64,000 nucleotides of DNA from Pectinophora gossypiella (taxonomy: Eukaryota; Arthropoda; Insecta; Lepidoptera; Gelechiidae): assembly GCF_024362695.1 (NCBI RefSeq), contig NC_065413.1:14729511-14793510 (forward strand). Direction: 5' to 3'. The notes below the pieces were generated by a model. That model was not told the origin of the DNA, searched no databases, and saw nothing but the letters and a program-made list of their open reading frames with translations. The position numbers and the translations under genes were made by a program. Shown in pieces: positions 33,200 to 44,300 of this stretch (the first letter of the stretch is position 1; each line of letters opens with the position of its first letter).

Positions 33200-33205
33200 A
33201 ATAAA
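33200..33205 (+). promoter_or_regulatory. PPAN polyadenylation signal
   Basis: AATAAA begins three bases after the PPAN stop codon. A second AATAAA-rich stretch at about 33266-33282 is an alternative. Confidence 0.65.
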
Positions 33206-33654
33206 TAATTGTTATAAATATTTTATTGATTATTTTTTATAAATAACAGTCGATAAGGAACATGTAAATAAAAAAATAAAAGTATTGATTTCCAGATCAA
33301 TTTATTCTGATTATTTCTAAAAACTTAAAAAAATACAGTTACATTTTGTACGAGCTTAGATTACAACAAATTCAAAGAATTAATTAACAATCGTATAAGG
33401 CACATAATAGAACATTATTGAAGATTTGATGTAGATTAATTTCACAGGCTTATAAACCGACAAGGATGTTTGGCGCGATTGGAACCAACACCGTATTCCA
33501 TGATGACCAAAATGTTATTAAGACGAAAGAAAAAGAGCATTTTGGTAGGTATTAAGACGTCGTTAAAACCCCATACAAGTACATACAGGTAGCCGTACTA
33601 CGTACGACTGACACGCGGAAAAGAGAGGGATTATTTAGATCGTGATTTTGAGGC

Positions 33655-34035
33655 AATGGTGCTAATTCCTGTAAATACCATCTAATTTTATTTTAAGTTA
33701 TATCTGTCACTTTCTTATCCGCCGAAAAGGAAAGGGACGGGTAATCGACAAGCATAAAATTTATGGAACACACGTCAATTTTAAGCACAAATCTAAACCA
33801 ACCGTCTAAAAATTTTACATCAGTCAATAACCCGACACAGTTAAGTAGACAGCACGTCAAACGGATTGCATACCAGGGACGTACCTTTTGATTCGCCCGG
33901 GTTATTCATTCATTTACTCATTCTTCCTAAAATTAAGAGCTGTGAATCATCCGTCCCTTTCCTTTTCGACGGATATGAAAATGACGGATATAACATAAAA
34001 TAAAATTAGGCGGTGTCTGCAGGAATCGGGGCCAT
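33655..34035 (+). mobile_element. MITE1 copy, full length
   Basis: It is nearly identical to 19870-20251 over the whole length, including GACGTACCTTTTGATTCGCC and both terminal repeats, which suggests recent activity of this family. Confidence 0.92.
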
Positions 34036-34037
34036 CA

Positions 34038-34274
34038 TAATATCAAGTTGAATTTTCCGTCGCTAAACTCATGAATATGGTTAGTTTTTTTAAACTATTT
34101 TCAGTTCCGTACTTTTGCAAAAGTAGCATGGAGAATGCTACACCGACAAAAGCGTTACTTTTCCATCATGTGTAACTTTTGCGATGGAAAATTCAACTTG
34201 ATATTAACAAGGAACCATGAGCTGAATCATCCCCTTCAGTATTCGTTACGGTGTCAATTACACCCTGTATATCC
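34038..34274. mobile_element. MITE2 copy with central insertion of LINE scrap
   Basis: The arms are ATATCAAGTTGAATTTTCCG and GCGATGGAAAATTCAACTTG, with the usual terminal half (ATCCCCTTCAGTATTCGTTA) on the right. The centre contains GTAGCATGGAGAATGCTACA, the end of an RTE-like polymerase. Confidence 0.7.
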
Positions 34275-34360
34275 AATCGTGTTTAACGGAATGGATAATT
34301 CTTATTTAGGCGGAGAAGTGTGAACACAAAAATTGAATTGTGGTGGCACTAAATAAATAT

Positions 34361-34708
34361 ATTGGCCTCGTTTCCTGCAGACCTCCTAATTTTAAGTTAT
34401 ACCCGCCATTTTCTTATCCGCCGAAAAGGAAAGGAACGGATGATTGACTACTAATTTTAGAAATGAACGAATAACCCGGGCGAATAAAATAGGCATCCCT
34501 CTGATTTTCAACCTGGTTGACGAGCGCTGTCAACTTAATTCAGTCGGGTTATTGGCAAGATAAAATTTTGGGACGGTTTATAAAAATTCTGTATAAAATT
34601 GCCACGCGTCAATTTTATACATAAATTTTATGCCTGTCGATTAACCGTCCCTTTCCTTTTCGGCGGATAAGAAAATGACAGATATAACTTAAAATTAGAT
34701 GGTGTGTA
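34361..34708 (-). mobile_element. MITE1 copy, inverted and diverged
   Basis: The order of internal blocks is reversed relative to 33655-34035 (GAATAACCCGGGCGAATAAA precedes TCAATTTTATACATAAATTT). Both arms with CTTATCCGCCGAAAAGG are present. It lies in the PPAN-MCM3 convergent spacer. Confidence 0.8.
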
Positions 34709-35264
34709 AATTTTAATTCGACTTTGAAACAAGTAACTACCTATTTCAAAGTCCCAGATAAACGTTAAACCTCTTTTTTAAGGGCTGTTAAAAAAAATGA
34801 GAGATTTATTACAAAATGCAAGAAATGGTTCCTGCGTCGGAGGCAAACTCTTCTTTAGATTTAGACGGGATAAATCCATGCCCTTTAATGTGTTTTGTAC
34901 ACATAAAGAGCTTCGAAAGTTCACTTCTTGGTGTATCTTTAAATTAACTTGCTTTTCGAGACACTTCAACCACTAATTGAGACTTTTCTCGGTGCATAGA
35001 CAATGATGCAAAACAGCGTCCTGTCGTGAACTTTTGCAAACACAGCACTCGTGGTACATTTTCTACGAAAGAAAAGGCACGCGAAATGATTCACTTTTGT
35101 TTTACAAGAAGTGAGAAAGTGGAGAGAATAAGCACAAATACTTCACTCAGTAAAAGGTTTGAACATTTTTGATAGGCCGGCTGCTAAAGATGGCCGTCAC
35201 CGCTAAGCAATCACAGGCCAGCACAATTGTCATACATCATTAAAGACTAATTGGCCACTTGTAT
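34709..35264. other. 3' spacer between PPAN and MCM3, nothing recognised
   Basis: There is no family match and no splice-consistent exon. A 63-codon minus-strand frame at 34778-34969 lacks recognisable features. Confidence 0.45.
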
Positions 35265-35270
35265 TTTATT
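35265..35270 (-). promoter_or_regulatory. MCM3 polyadenylation signal
   Basis: TTTATT on the plus strand is AATAAA on the minus strand, about 60 bases past the MCM3 stop codon. Confidence 0.6.
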
Positions 35271-35329
35271 TAGTATTATTAAAAATACAGATGCTTATTC
35301 TATACTGGTATCTGGACAGATGAGAGGTT

Positions 35330-38300
35330 CTATATGAGGAAGATGATGTCATCAGCCTGCATGACCTGGTTGTCGTGTGTCATGCGCTGCAGCGCGGCCT
35401 GCACCTCGCCCGCGGAGAAGGGTTCGTGCGCGTACTGCTCGTTGATGTGCGCCGTGATACGCGCCAGGGGCAGCGAGTTGGCGCGCTCCGACCGGAACAA
35501 CTGCTGCAGGGACTGCTTGAACTGACCCAATCTGGAAGAAACGTTTAAAGAAAAAAAAAGGAAAAGAAAAAAGTGAAGTGGAAGTTTTTTTTTAATAATA
35601 TAGATTCGCGTTTGGGCTTTTTGGCGGGAAACGGGGACGGGACAGTTGCTTTCTTCATTGAATAATCTAAATAATTAATACGAAGTGGTGTTTTGTGGTT
35701 AATGATCGCATTAAGTTAGTCGGAAGACATTCGCGAGTGTTATTATATCGGAGTATTCAATAAACAAAGTGTATCTGCCTATTTTCGCTTCGTGCCAGGA
35801 AGCCGCTTCATAACTCGAAAGTTTATGCGGACTTTTGAGTTAATTCGTTTGGGGTTCGGAGTAGGAGTCTACTCCGAGGGTGGGGGCTTAGGTTTCATCA
35901 TCATCACCTTTCATCATTTCATTAATCATCAAGAAAAAAAATACGTGAGACATGGCTGTATGGGCATAGTTCCCTTTGCCATACCCTTCGGGGAAAACCA
36001 AAACAAAAAAAAAAGATTCGCGTTTGACCACGATTTCACCAGCAAAGGTTAAAATGCGCAACATTATAAAATTGGCTACTAGACAGTTGTATTCACGGCA
36101 CGGTTTTTTGTTGGCACGTTCAATTTATTTATTACCAATTGATAAGCGTAATTTGGGTACTGGCAGAATATCAGTGTTGGTGAGAGTGGGTACTCGTACT
36201 CTTAGCATATGCTGAGTCAGTCCCATTTCCCTGGACAGTGTTAGCTACTAGTCACAAATTGTTAATCTTAATTTATGCAAATGCTTTTGTAACCTTCACT
36301 GTTTTGGGAATAAAGTTATTCTATTCTAACAAAATATGAAATATGTCGGATATGGTAGTTCGTCATTTAACGACAATTATTCAATAGTATTATCTCTGTC
36401 ACTTATAAGGGTTATCTACTCTGGTGTTGTAATAAAACGATCAGCGGACTGTAAAAACTGGCAATTATTTGTTTTAAGGAAATAAAGACAAAAAAGGGCG
36501 TTGGCAGTTCCGCCGAAACCGTCGCAGTGTTCTTGTAGCGGCGCGCACACCCGTTGCTGTAGCATTTTTTTTTTTTTTTTTTGGTTTTCCCCGAAGGGTA
36601 AGGCAAAGGGAACTATGCCCATACAGCCATGTCTTACGTATTTTTTTTTCTTGATGATTAATGAAATGATGAAAGGTGATGAATGATGATGATGAAACCT
36701 AAGCCCCCACCCTCGGAGTAGACTCCTACTCCGAACCCCAAACGAATTAACTCAAAAGTCCGCATAAACTTTTGAGTTATGAAGCGGCTTCCCGGCACGA
36801 AGCGAAAATAGGCAGATACACTTTGTTTATTGAATACTCCAATATAATAACACTCGCGAATGTCTTCTGACTAACTTACGACCTTCGTCGTTCGTATCCA
36901 ACTAAAGCAGACGTGTTGACTGTTTTTTCCTAAAATACGTTTTTATATTTTTATTTAAAGTATACAATAATTGCTTTTATAACGAATAGTTAAAGTTCTT
37001 TGTCGTTTAAGTGATTACAGTTCTTAAAAAACCTCAATATCAGTACAAGCGATAGCCGCTTGACCGGAGGGCGCCACTCGTCACTACGTAAGAAAGAAAG
37101 GGTTGCATTTTTCGTCGCATCACAACTCCGCGCAACAGTGAATATTATCTGCCTACACGCACGGCAGCAACTGGTACCCAAGCCACAAGGCGCATTTAGA
37201 CCACTCAAGTTACTTGAAAGACAATGAGTATTTTTCGGTCACCTACTAGTTTGGAAGGGTCTCAATCTCAACCTGATTTATCCAAGCTGGTGAACGACCC
37301 TGCGGATCCCCATATCACGATTCGTAAAAGGAAGCAACCGGATGATCATAGCTGTAGCTGCTCTAGCGAAATTAAGACCCTTCGTGAAGAAATAACACAT
37401 ATCAGCTCCCTACTTGAAAGCCTTATTAGTGCTAATGAGAGGTCAACAAAGCGAATGTGTGATAACTTTACAGACTTAAAAGTTGAGATAAGCAATATCA
37501 AGTCATCCATGACCGGTTTGTCGGCTGAACAAAATGAAATAAAATCTAACCTCTCTCGACTTGAAAACAAAGTCTCACAGGGTGAAGACAAACTGAAAGC
37601 CGTGGAATCGGAAATCGGTGAACTCCGGGACACTGTGACATCTGCAAAATCTCAGCCGGAATCTCAACTATACCTTAAAGAGAATGTACTACATGAACTT
37701 CAAGAGCGCTCCAACAGACAGAAAAATATCATACTGGCAGGCATCCCTGAACAGGCAACATCGGATTCGGAGGATCGTTTACTAAAGGACAAAACAGAAA
37801 TACTTAATATCGTTAATGGCTGTTACAAAGATATACCGCAACCAATTAACATATACCGGATCGGAAAATATAGCCCGAAGAAGAATCGTAGAGTGAAGAT
37901 TTGTTTTGAGACACACGAGCCTGCTAAACTCATGTTACGCAATAAAGGAAATCTGCCTGATGGTCTTAAGATGTATTCGGACGAAACTCCAGCTCAGCGA
38001 AAACTACTGCAAGACTTGAAAAATGAACTAACTCGACGTTCAAAGGATGGGGAACAAAATCTTACAATCAAGTACATCAAGGGTGTGCCAAAGATTGTGA
38101 CTACAACTCCAAAAAACTGAATACTCTACCCAGTACTACTACAGATTATATAACCTACCAGATTACAAACAACTATACGGACATACATTGCACGAAATCT
38201 TGCCTCAACATCCTTTACTTGAATGCACGAAGTATTTGTAATAAATTCGATGAACTGAAATGCATACTTAATTCTCTTGCCACTACTACACATATAATCC

Positions 38301-41300
38301 TGCTGACCGAAACCTGGATAAAATCTAATGAACAGGCTCAGAACTTTCGTATTCTAAACTATGAACATCACTACAATATTCGGACAGACAGAAAAGGCGG
38401 AGGAGTATCGGCGTTTGTTCACAAAGATCTAAAACACCATCTTACCGAATCTGTTTATTCAGGTGGCAACAACTTCCTATGGCTAAGTCTAAAGAAATAT
38501 GCGCTTAATATTGGCCTTGTCTACAATCCAGGTGATACAAATTTTGACGATTTTACAAATACCCTTGAGTCACAACTTCAATTTAGAAAAAGAGCACTAC
38601 TTTTCGGAGATTTTAATATCAATCTACTGGAAAAAAGTAAAGAGAAACGGAAGTACATAAATTGTCTTAATGCAGCAGGTTATAAATTGATAAATAAAAT
38701 AGATAAAGCACATTATACAAGAGGAGTCCCTACCACGAAAACTAAGAAATCTATTATAGATCATATCAGTACCACTTTGAAGAATGACAATTACCACCTT
38801 ACGCTAATTGAATCGTCGCTCTCTGACCATAGACAGATGCATCTAACTTTAAAAAAATATAAACCACCAAATAAACAGCGTACTACTTACAAAGCCGTCA
38901 ACTACGAGAAATTATATCAATCAGTTGAAAAAGATCAGAATATTACCAATAATGACTTTGAAGAACTTGAACGCGCTCTTAAAATACATCTACAACAGTG
39001 TCTAACTACGAAAACGAAAATCCTAAATCCACCACAAGAAGATTGGATACAGAAGGAAATTATTAATAGAATTAATCGAAGAAATGAGCTGTGGGCAAAA
39101 TTACAAAAAGACTCCCAAAATATCATCTTGGAATCTGACTTTAAATCTGAAAGGGATGCTACAGCTAACCTAATCAAAAGAACAAAAGACACCTACTACT
39201 ACAACAAATTCACCAAATGCATCGGAAAACCAAAAAAAATGTGGAGTTTAATCAATGACCTCTCCAACAATAAAGTAAAGCAGAGTTGTGCTCCTCCCAA
39301 TCTCGTGAGTAATTCAAAAACTATCACTGACCCTGTTGAAATCTGTAATATATTCAATGACTACTTTTCATCGATAGGATCACTTCTAGCTAAACAAATC
39401 CCGGATCAACCCGATATTCAAACTAATATCTCACTACCAAACGATAATGATTCACCAAAACTAACAAACCTACCCCCTACTACCATCGAGGAAATAAATA
39501 AAATAATTAGTAACCTTGACCCCAACTCGAGTACTGGCTTGGACGGAATTACCACCAAAACTATTAAGTGCGTACAACCCTTGATAGTTTCTAAATTAAC
39601 GGATTGTATAAACGGATTATTAAATAGAGGCCACTTTCCCGATACACTTAAGATTGCCAAAGTCAGTCCTATCCACAAATCTGGTCCTAAAACTGACCCA
39701 GGAAACTATAGGCCAATATCCGTCCTTCCTGTGCTTTCAAAGATTCTGGAAAAAGTGCTATATAAACGTTTAGAATCCTACTTAGACTCAATTAGCTTCC
39801 TTACAGACCGACAATTTGGTTTTAGACCAAGAAGTAATACCCTTGCAGCGTCAGTAGACTTGGTCACCCAGATAAGACAGAATATAGATAACAAAAAAAT
39901 TGTTTTAGGAATATTTATAGACCTAAAAAAAGCTTTTGATACGGTGTGTCACAATTTGCTAATTAAAAAACTTCAATCAGTGGGCGTCGGTGGTACTGCG
40001 CTAAATATGTTCGAATCTTATCTTAAAAATAGGCAGCAAGTGGTTAAAATTCAGGACTATCAAAGTAAACCCCGGCCCATAACATATGGTGTTCCTCAAG
40101 GATCCATACTGGGCCCACTCTTGTTTTTGATCTATATAAACAGTATCACTAATCTAGGACTAAACGGCCACATAACTTTATACGCAGATGACACCTGCTT
40201 GTTCTACTTTGGTGGTTCCATACATGGCATAATTGAGACAGCACAAAAAGATTTGGATACCCTATGTAATTGGTTGCAGTCAAACCTACTGACAGTCAAT
40301 GTTTCCAAAACTGCTTACATAATTTTTAAAGCCAAAAACAAGCATATCCCTACTTATGCACCCCTAACAATAAATAACATACCTCTCCAAGAGAAACATA
40401 CTGAAAAATATTTAGGGTTGCGACTGGATAGCCAATTGACATGGGGAAATCATATTGAGGCTGTCGGAAAAAAACTATGTTCCTTAATAGGTTCATTGCG
40501 AGATCTAGTACGCTGTGCCCCCCGTAAAGTGCGAATGACCATCTACAATGCCCTAGTTAAGTCGCACCTTATGTATCTTATAGAAATCTGGGGTAGTGCA
40601 TGCAAAACCAAACTATCCGAATTACAAGTAATCCAAAACAAACTTATCAAAATTCTTTTTCACTATCCGTATTCAATGCCAACAGCCAAATTGTACGAAC
40701 AGAGTAATCTAATGAACATAAAACAGTTATATACATACTACACATGCATTCTTATTCGAAAAATAACAAGCGGAATTATCCACACGTCAATTAAGTTCAC
40801 ACAAAAGAGACACGCATCTAAACGCTCCACAAGACGGGCCAGTTTACTGGTACTTCCGAAGATCCGAACTAACTACGGTAAGCGAATGTTTACTAACGAG
40901 GGAGCACAACTTTATAATAAATTACCCTCACATGTAAAAAAATGTGAATCAATTAATGAATTTAAGCATAAATTAGCGGAATATATTAAGCAAATTACCT
41001 AAATAGTAGTTGTGAGGAGGTGATTGATATAAATCCCAATACAACAAACTATAATGTGTACCTATATACCGATTTTTGTGTTAACGAGTGTTATGTGTGA
41101 CCTACAATAGTGCGATGTAAGTGTAATATGAACGACAACATATTAATGTAATTAAGTTCTCCTTCTCATGTAAGTGATTCATTATCTTTAATGAGAATAA
41201 AGTTTCTTTAAACCTAACTTAATGCGATGATTAACCACAAAACACCACTTCGTATTAATTATTTAGATTACTCAATGAAGAAAGCAACTGTCCCGTTCCC

Positions 41301-44300
41301 GTTTCCCGCCGAAAAGCCTGCTGTAGCATTGTAAAGACGTGCAGGCGCGTCGCTACCCTTTTTTTTAATTTTCTGGCCTGGTTACATAGACCTTTAGGCC
41401 ACGTCGCTACCCCTTATGCCGGTCGTAAGTCCGGGCGGGTTTTAATGTCAGGAGCCCAACTGTCAAGTATCCAATTACTGGCTTTAACGGCCTCTGTGGT
41501 CCAGTGGTTGAGCGTTGGACTCACGATCCAAAAACCCCGGGTTCGAATCCCGGTGGGGACAAATCACAAAAAATCACTTTAAGATCCCTAGCTTGGTTAG
41601 GATATTACAGGCTTCGGAAGGCACGTTAAGCCGTTGGTCCCGGATACTACATACTGATGTAAGTAAGCAGTCGTTACATGAGCCATGTTAGGGGCCTTTG
41701 GCGGCTCAATAGTAACCCTGACACCAGGGTTGATGAGGCTGGTATTCCACCTCACAACCCACACGATAAGAAGATTGGCTTTCAAACCCCGTTGTTACCT
41801 GTCAGGCTGTATGGTGGTGGCGGCCGCGGCCCGCGTGTGTCGCGGCTCGGGCTCGGCGGTGTGCGCGGCGCGCAGCACGGGCTCCGCCTCCTCGTCTGAC
41901 GAGAACTCGTACGGGTCCTCCGGCTGGCCGTCTTGTGGCTGCGGACAATTACGCGATTACACGGCAGCCAGCGAGTGCCCAGTCCAATCACAGACGAGGC
42001 GTGAAGTTGTCTTCATAGATTAATAAAGGGACCATTTACGACTTCTACTAATAATGGAGATTTTTTTTTTTGTTATTTTCAGTCCCATGTTGCGGTTTAA
42101 GCTGCATAGAACCCATTTAGGAAAAAAAAACATTATTAAAAACCATCAATGTAAATCTAACAACGCGAATAATTGCGTTGGCGCCGAAAAATTGATTAAC
42201 AATTAATCGATTATTTACCCGACTTATTTATTGTCTTATTTGTTGTTGTGATTATATCTAACAATAAATTAGATTATAATCGATATAATTGTAGAATTTA
42301 CAATATCGATACATTTGATACAATCGATAAGCATAATTAATATTTAGATTATTTAGGTGACTGCTCCGCTTTGCTCGAATTACATTGCGCCGCGCGGCGC
42401 AGCAAAAACTCATAATTAGATATTTCCGCCAAGGAAAAAACCTACCTACGGTTTTAATACAATCAAGTAGACTTCTCATTTTTTTCGTAACAGTGTCGCT
42501 AACACGGCAAACAGGGCAAACTAAATGAAAGAAAAATTGGGTAGTTTCCTAGGTCAAAAATAAATTATGAAATTCTATTCTACAGATGACAAAAAACGTT
42601 TTTTTTTCTATTAACTTATTTACTAATTTTAATAAATAACGTAATAATAAGCGCGACTTTTGTCACAATTTTCTATGACGTCACAGTGTGCTTTTTCATA
42701 CAAATTCCGTAGTAATTTTGTGTTTTGACGTTTAGTAAAAATAGCTGATTTGACTGGTTGGAAGCTACCCTACCCTCGTAAAGTCGAGGTTTCCAGATAC
42801 AATAGTAAAACAATGAAGTTTGGATTTTAAAAGGACTGTCGGCGTTACGACTCTATTGTGTGGATATCCCATCTACACCCATCACCTTGTGCAACAGTAC
42901 CCACCTAATTTGTCTGCCTCATTTTGTCATTGTTATTAAGTATGTACATTATATCCGCTCTCATTATTGTATAATATGTATTTTGATTTGTCAAACTTTT
43001 TAATTGGCTGTATCATCATCATCATCAGCCGTACGACGCCCACTGCTGGGCATAGGCCTCCCCCAAGGATCTCCACGACGATCGGTCCTGCGCTGCCCGC
43101 ATCCAGCGGCTTTCCGCGACCTTCACCAGATCGTCGGTCCACCTTGTAGCGGGCCTACCCACTGAACGTCGTCCGACACGTGGTCGCCATTCTAAAACCT
43201 TTCCGCCCCAGCGGCCATCGGTTCTCCTCGCTATGTGTCCTGCCCACTGCCACTTCAACTTTGCAATTCTCCGAGCTATGTCGGTGACTTTTGTTCTCCT
43301 GCGGATCTCCTCATTTCTGATTCGATCGAGCAGGGAAATACCGAGCACAGCTCTCTCCATTGCCCGCTGAGCGACACCGAGCCTCCTCACGAGACCCATA
43401 GTAAGCGGCCACGTCAATTGGCTGTATAAGTATGCAATCTTAAGTTGTTAATATTGTAGTTTTATGCTGTAAAGTTTGCAATAAATGATAAAAAAAATAT
43501 ATATATAATATTACCGTCTTCCGCGCCCGCTTGGCCCTTGGCTGCGCGGCGGCGGGCTGCTCGCTGTCCGACGCAGCGCCCGCCGACGACGCGCGGCGCT
43601 TGCGACGCTTCTCCTTAGTCAACACCTGACACAACACAAAGGTATTTCACTGAGACAAAGTTGCATTATAACCAGCTGGTAGCTCAATCATCATCTCAGT
43701 ACTCACTTTTCACACACACATCCTTCTTTACACAATCCATACACACTTTCTTGTGCCGTCCCCTACCCCTATAACCATCCACATTCATACTAACTTTTCT
43801 CAGGTTGTGAGAAGCTGCAGTAGTTTTAGGCGGATGAGACGTTCGTTATGTAAAAATTGACGATTCAAAGTGTAACTATGTTACCAACTGAATAAAGTTA
43901 TTTTTGAATTTGAAAAAAAAAAAATGCATTTGAATTCTCGTCATATGCCTCATCCCTTCTGATAACATGCCCAGTTTATAACCCACGTAAGCCATTAAAA
44001 GTCCTTACCAAACAAAGGACAGTCTCACAAAGTGATTTCGACAATGTCTCCATCGGGAATCACATCCACCAACCCGCAGTGGAGCAGCGTGGTGGAGTAT
44101 GCTCCATACCCTCTCCGGTTGATTGAGAGGAGGCCTGTGCCCAGCAGTGGGACGTATATAGGCTATTTATGTTTTTTGTTTTGTTTTTAAGCCATTAAAA
44201 AAAAACTTACCTTTTTGAAGTAAGCAAACTGCACAAGCTCGATGGCTGCTTGGGCATCCCCCGCGGTTACCTAAAAAAATAAAAGCCAGTTGATCGGACG

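Larger units (their letters stand above)
36879..41213 (+). mobile_element. Apparently complete non-LTR retrotransposon (about 4.3 kb, CR1/L2/Jockey group)
   Basis: Flanked by the 8 bp duplication CTAACTTA (36871-36878 and 41214-41221) inside SINE-D copy 2. It has a 345 bp 5' UTR, ORF1 (37224-38120), ORF2 with endonuclease and reverse transcriptase, and a 3' UTR of about 210 bp that contains AATAAA near 41196 and ends TTTCTTTAAAC without a long poly-A. Neither ORF has an internal stop, so it is a young copy. It is antisense to MCM3. The clade assignment rests on motifs only. Confidence 0.9.
36567..41318 (-). mobile_element. SINE-D copy 2, inverted and split by a non-LTR retrotransposon
   Basis: On the minus strand the SINE starts at 41318 (GGCTTTTCGGCGGGAAACGG) and ends with a poly-A tail (T-run at 36567-36582). 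The 12-mer TGCTGTAGCATT flanks it (36555-36566 and 41319-41330). Bases 36879-41213 plus one duplicated 8-mer interrupt it. Without them it is about 409 bp, matching copy 1 closely along its length. Confidence 0.87.

Noticed and set aside
32889..33204. Alternative frames through the PPAN repeat
   Set aside because: A 30 bp repeat without stops in one frame stays open in others; only the frame joined to upstream exons ends with the expected Lys/Arg-rich tail and stop.
38219..38221. TTG at 38219 as ORF2 start
   Set aside because: It is only the first permissive codon in a frame that is open further upstream; eukaryotic initiation at TTG here has no support, and the -1 frameshift explains the frame better.
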